Positions 6,608-8,921 of a stretch of DNA of 8,921 bases are shown here, one piece after another. The DNA lies in the NCBI GenBank assembly GCA_001643475.1, contig LXTK01000277.1:1265-10185 (forward strand), read 5' to 3'. Source of the stretch: Proteobacteria bacterium SPGG2 (GTDB taxonomy: Bacteria; Pseudomonadota; Gammaproteobacteria; Acidiferrobacterales; SPGG2). Each line of letters opens with the position of its first letter. Position 1 is the first letter of the stretch. Made by a program: the position numbers and the translations under genes. The notes below the pieces were generated by a model. It saw only the letters and a list, made by a program, of their open reading frames with translations, was not told where the DNA came from and made no database searches.

Positions 6608-7224
6608 CTACACATGCTCGCGAATCGCCACAGTGTCTTTACTCAACACATTAGCGTGGTGGGGACTGAAAACAGTGCCCGGAGATTTCCGGTGGGGTCG
6701 ACGAGCAGCATCGCGCTTGAATGATCCACCACATAATCTTCACCCTCACCTTGATATTGATAAAAAGTACCAAGCGGTTTCGTAAGCTGTTGCAATTGGC
6801 CTTCACTTCCCGTGACACCTTTAAAGGTCGGATGAAAGTACTGCACATAGCGTTTTAGTGTAACCAGGGAATCTCACTTGGGATCTACAGACACGAACAC
6901 TATCTGCGTATCTGCCGCATAAGGCGTTCCCTCGAGCCGCCGGTATACGTCTTTAAGCACAGTAAACGTCAATGGACACACATCCCGACAAGATGTATAG
7001 CCGAAGAACAATAGCGTCTAGTGGTCTTTTAATTGCGCTCGCGTGAAAGAACGATTGTCGTAATCCTGTAGCTCGAAGTCGGGCATCGGACGACCGCTGT
7101 TTGCAAGCATTGTCGCCTGTTGCAACTGCAACGGGGGCTTGGAATACTGGCGCCACACGTAATAACCGCCGAGACCGATGACAAACGCACAGACAGCAAC
7201 AAGGACGAATGAACTGGGTTTCAT
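6608..7224 (-). pseudogene. SCO1/SenC-family copper chaperone, inactivated
   Basis: Read from ATG at 7224 on the minus strand, one frame gives a full-length SCO-type protein interrupted twice. It has an N-terminal membrane anchor (SSFVLVAVCAFVIGLGGYYVW), PMPDFELQDYDNRSFTRAQLKD, FFGYTSC-RDV-CP, VFVSVDP, and DYVVDHSS. Residue 69 is TAG (7020-7018), where relatives normally have Trp (TGG). Residue 117 is TGA (6876-6874), where relatives have Arg (CGA fits). Near 6660-6672 the frame shifts; the shifted frame then reads SPHHANV to a natural-looking TAG at 6610-6608, restoring the usual length of about 205 residues. The Cys79/Cys83 pair and His168 needed for copper are intact, but the usual CPDVCP has become CRDVCP. 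SCO proteins deliver copper to the CuA centre of cytochrome c oxidase from the periplasmic side of the membrane. High residual similarity suggests recent decay. Nearby genes stop normally at TAG and TGA, which argues against recoding. Confidence 0.85.
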
Positions 7225-7232
7225 GGTGTCTG

Positions 7233-7238
7233 ATTATA
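7233..7238 (-). promoter_or_regulatory. Consensus -10 box (TATAAT) directly before the SCO pseudogene
   Basis: A perfect TATAAT on the minus strand ends eight bases before the ATG at 7224. Transcription would start at or next to the start codon, giving a leaderless or nearly leaderless message. This fits the lack of any Shine-Dalgarno there. The -35 at 17-bp spacing (TCCCGC) is poor. Confidence 0.3.
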
Positions 7239-7391
7239 ACTATGATCCGCGTACCGCGGGAATTGCTAAGCCTAACGGGCTGGTGGTCAAGCAGCCCTTT
7301 ACTCCCGAAGTGCCACAATCATTTAACGCTGAACTAGTTACGCAGAAAGATCGATTGGTATATTCATACTAAGAGTCACGAGAACCCAAAC

Positions 7392-8456
7392 ATGGAGCCG
7401 GAATACCCCGTCATAGATCATCGTAGTGCCTGGCGCGCCGACAAAGTCGGCAAACAAGACATGACGATTGAATTAGAGGATAGGCACCTCTATGCATTTG
7501 ATCGCGCCTTGCAGGCCGTGCACACAGCTGGCATTGATCTAGATGACATCACTCGAGAGCACTTTGATCTCGCGGACATCGCCGGTGATGTGTTGCACTG
7601 GCGTAATGAGATCATGGACGGTTACGGTTTGGTGGTCTTAAAGGGCTTTCCGATTGAGCAACACAGCCAAGATGACATGGCCATGATTTACTGGGGGCTT
7701 GCAGCACAAATCGGTACCCCTATGTCACAGAGTATGATGGGAGATCGCCTCGGGCACGTCGTCGATGTTGCTGGCAAAGATCCCCGGGAACGCGCCTATC
7801 GCAATAGCACCGAGCTATCCATGCACACCGACGCCTGCGATGTCGTAGGTATGCTGTGCTTGCAAAAAGCCATTGAAGGCGGTGTCAGTGGTTACGCCAG
7901 CGCCATCACCGTATACAACGAAATCACGAAGCGGCACCCTGATTTATTACCTATCTTGTTTCATGGCTTTTACTATCACCGCTTTGGTGAAGAGCAGCCT
8001 GGGCAGGCGCCCGTTACCGAACAACGGATTCCGGTGTTCTCGCTAGAGGACGGATATCTAAGCATCAATTACTTGCGTGCCTACATCGATCTCGCCTGCC
8101 AAGAACTCAATCAACCATTAACAGACGAAGAAACCGAGGCATTGGATTTGGTGGATGAAATTGCTCACAGCGATGCCATAGCTTTGCGATTTATCACCGA
8201 ACCAGGCGAAGCGGTGTTCTTTAACAACCTTACAGTGTTACACAATCGCAGTGCTTTTGAAGACGCTGACGAACCCGAGAAGAAAAGACATTTGTTACGT
8301 TTATGGTTGGTTGCGCATCAGCAGCGACCGACAGTCACTGCATTGCGCATCTTCGAGGGCAAAGGCATCGCCAAACAGGATGGCAAGGGCACTTACTATA
8401 GCAAAGACCTCAACTACGATGAGCTCGGCAAGGGATCCACACGTGCATCGGACTAG
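7392..8456 (+). CDS. TauD/TfdA-family Fe(II)/2-oxoglutarate-dependent dioxygenase
   Basis: This encodes 354 residues with the double-stranded beta-helix dioxygenase layout. The iron-binding facial triad is visible: His145 and Asp147 in SMHTDA, and His284 in VLHNRSAF. Arg303 in HLLRLW is placed to bind the 2-oxoglutarate carboxylate. The early DHRSAW motif (9-14), GYGLVVLKGFP (about 77-87) and GGVSGYASAITVYNEI (about 163-178) are typical of TauD/TfdA-like proteins from bacteria. The enzyme should hydroxylate or desaturate a small substrate in the cytoplasm using O2 and 2-oxoglutarate and releasing succinate and CO2; the substrate is not identifiable. The start at 7392 has only a weak GAGA upstream. 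A TATATT at 7359-7364 could be its -10. It follows the SCO pseudogene and has the same orientation as the M20 peptidase gene, which may point to a shared substrate, but that is inference. Confidence 0.9.
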   Translation: MEPEYPVIDHRSAWRADKVGKQDMTIELEDRHLYAFDRALQAVHTAGIDLDDITREHFDLADIAGDVLHWRNEIMDGYGLVVLKGFPIEQHSQDDMAMIYWGLAAQIGTPMSQSMMGDRLGHVVDVAGKDPRERAYRNSTELSMHTDACDVVGMLCLQKAIEGGVSGYASAITVYNEITKRHPDLLPILFHGFYYHRFGEEQPGQAPVTEQRIPVFSLEDGYLSINYLRAYIDLACQELNQPLTDEETEALDLVDEIAHSDAIALRFITEPGEAVFFNNLTVLHNRSAFEDADEPEKKRHLLRLWLVAHQQRPTVTALRIFEGKGIAKQDGKGTYYSKDLNYDELGKGSTRASD

Positions 8457-8502
8457 CGGTCTTGCTAAATCCAGCCCTAATAGATAAGCGCCGTCTATAG
8501 AC

Positions 8503-8921
8503 ATGGCTTCAGTTGAGACTGTCCGCGGTTGGTTGCGCGAATCGCAGCGCGTAACAGTGTTGACCGGCGCCGGCATTTCCGCCGATACGATGACGAGCTG
8601 GCTCAATACGTTTCATGGGGATGAGAGAATCGGCGACGTTTTCATGGAAAGTTTCCCGATCGCTCGTCAGTCCGGAACGCTCAAGAAGCGATTCGCGGGC
8701 ATTGAACTTCACGGAGCGATCGTGCAGGCCAAATCCGGCTACATCAACGAGGTGAGCTGTCTCAGCGGCTACGTCACCATGCCCGACGGTCGCCGCCGCT
8801 CTTTCAGCATCATGGCCAACGGTCTGACGGATCCGGGTGCGGTGCGTCTGGCCAAGCTGATGCAGGAAAAGATCATCGGCGCGATTGCCCGCGACATGGC
8901 CGCGGTCGAAATCACCCTGGG
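8503..8921 (+). CDS. Chimeric ORF: sirtuin N-terminus fused to S13 D-Ala-D-Ala carboxypeptidase C-terminus, 3' end beyond window
   Basis: The first about 28 residues, MASVETVRGWLRESQ then RVTVLTGAGISAD, are the start of a Sir2/CobB-type NAD-dependent deacylase, including the NAD-binding GAGIS loop. Instead of the expected SGIPTFRG, the frame continues with MTSWLNTFHGDERIG, SFPIARQSGTLKKRF, VQAKSGYINEV and CLSGYVTMPDGRRRSFS. These match the C-terminal part of penicillin-binding protein 4 / peptidase S13. KSG stands where the KTG box of serine D-Ala-D-Ala peptidases is expected. The frame is unbroken across the junction (about 8581-8592). Neither half can work as its parent: the sirtuin lacks its catalytic His and zinc module, and the S13 part lacks the SxxK and SxN motifs and an export signal. 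The S13 part is more GC-rich than the dioxygenase gene. It may be a genuine deletion or recombination joint, or an assembly chimera. There is no good Shine-Dalgarno before the ATG. Confidence 0.7.
   Translation, partial: MASVETVRGWLRESQRVTVLTGAGISADTMTSWLNTFHGDERIGDVFMESFPIARQSGTLKKRFAGIELHGAIVQAKSGYINEVSCLSGYVTMPDGRRRSFSIMANGLTDPGAVRLAKLMQEKIIGAIARDMAAVEITL
8581..8592. other. Breakpoint between sirtuin-derived and S13-derived sequence
   Basis: Homology to sirtuins ends at the Ala-Asp codons around 8579-8584, and S13-like sequence is recognisable from Met-Thr-Ser-Trp at about 8588. No insertion-sequence end, target duplication or attC core is seen here. The exact joint cannot be placed without the parental sequences. 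Confidence 0.5.

Noticed and set aside
6608..7224. Stop-codon readthrough or recoding (amber Trp, opal Arg) in the SCO gene
   Set aside because: Other genes in the window end normally at TAG and TGA, and a frameshift is also present, so decay is the simpler reading.
7270..7276. GCCTAAC core-like motif between the SCO pseudogene and the dioxygenase
   Set aside because: No matching GTTRRRY or self-complementary interior follows; a single 7-mer is expected by chance.
7223..7372. Small plus-strand ORF (49 codons from ATG 7223) before the dioxygenase
   Set aside because: Its start overlaps the SCO start on the other strand. It has no ribosome-binding site and no recognisable family, so there is no support beyond being open.

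Overview
The window looks like a bacterial, probably proteobacterial and perhaps gammaproteobacterial, accessory region. It shows short patches of differing base composition, genes in both orientations, broken genes and an integron-type recombination site. No rRNA, tRNA, CRISPR array or intact transposase is visible. The assignment to Gammaproteobacteria is an inference from gene families and the attC-like site, not from a marker gene. All three stop codons (TAA, TAG, TGA) end genes here, so the internal stops described below cannot be explained by a general code change.

Layout. Positions 1-1328 hold the 3' end of a GC-rich gene for a Ycf48-like/Asp-box beta-propeller protein. It is built from 41-residue (123-bp) tandem repeats and is cut short by an apparent 8-bp deletion; a decayed repeat remnant follows the stop. 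Positions 1371-1827 show no gene. On the minus strand come a small ABM-like dimeric alpha/beta-barrel protein (1828-2181), a 98-bp attC-like element (2322-2419), a DJ-1/PfpI-family protein related to isonitrile hydratase (2420-3073), and a Na+/phosphate cotransporter-family protein with a PhoU-like C-terminal domain (3119-4948). The DJ-1/PfpI stop codon abuts the attC-like R'' box, which is how integron cassettes are built.

The divergent intergenic region 4949-5158 carries two small hairpins and a perfect 16-bp operator-like palindrome just before an M20-family metallopeptidase on the plus strand (5159-6592). A SCO1/SenC copper-chaperone gene lies in the opposite orientation at 6608-7224. It is a pseudogene with two in-frame stops and a late frameshift, although its CxxxC motif and copper-binding His can still be read. 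A TauD/TfdA-type Fe(II)/2-oxoglutarate dioxygenase follows on the plus strand (7392-8456). The last ORF (8503 to the window end) fuses about 28 residues of a sirtuin N-terminus in frame to the C-terminal part of an S13-type D-alanyl-D-alanine carboxypeptidase.

Functional links. The M20 peptidase and the dioxygenase flank the dead SCO gene in the same orientation. They could act on related small amide or amino-acid substrates, but nothing in the sequence shows this. The most notable signals are the attC-like site abutting a DJ-1/PfpI gene and two broken or chimeric loci, the SCO pseudogene and the sirtuin/S13 fusion. Together they mark a rearranging region. No complete new multi-gene system is evident.
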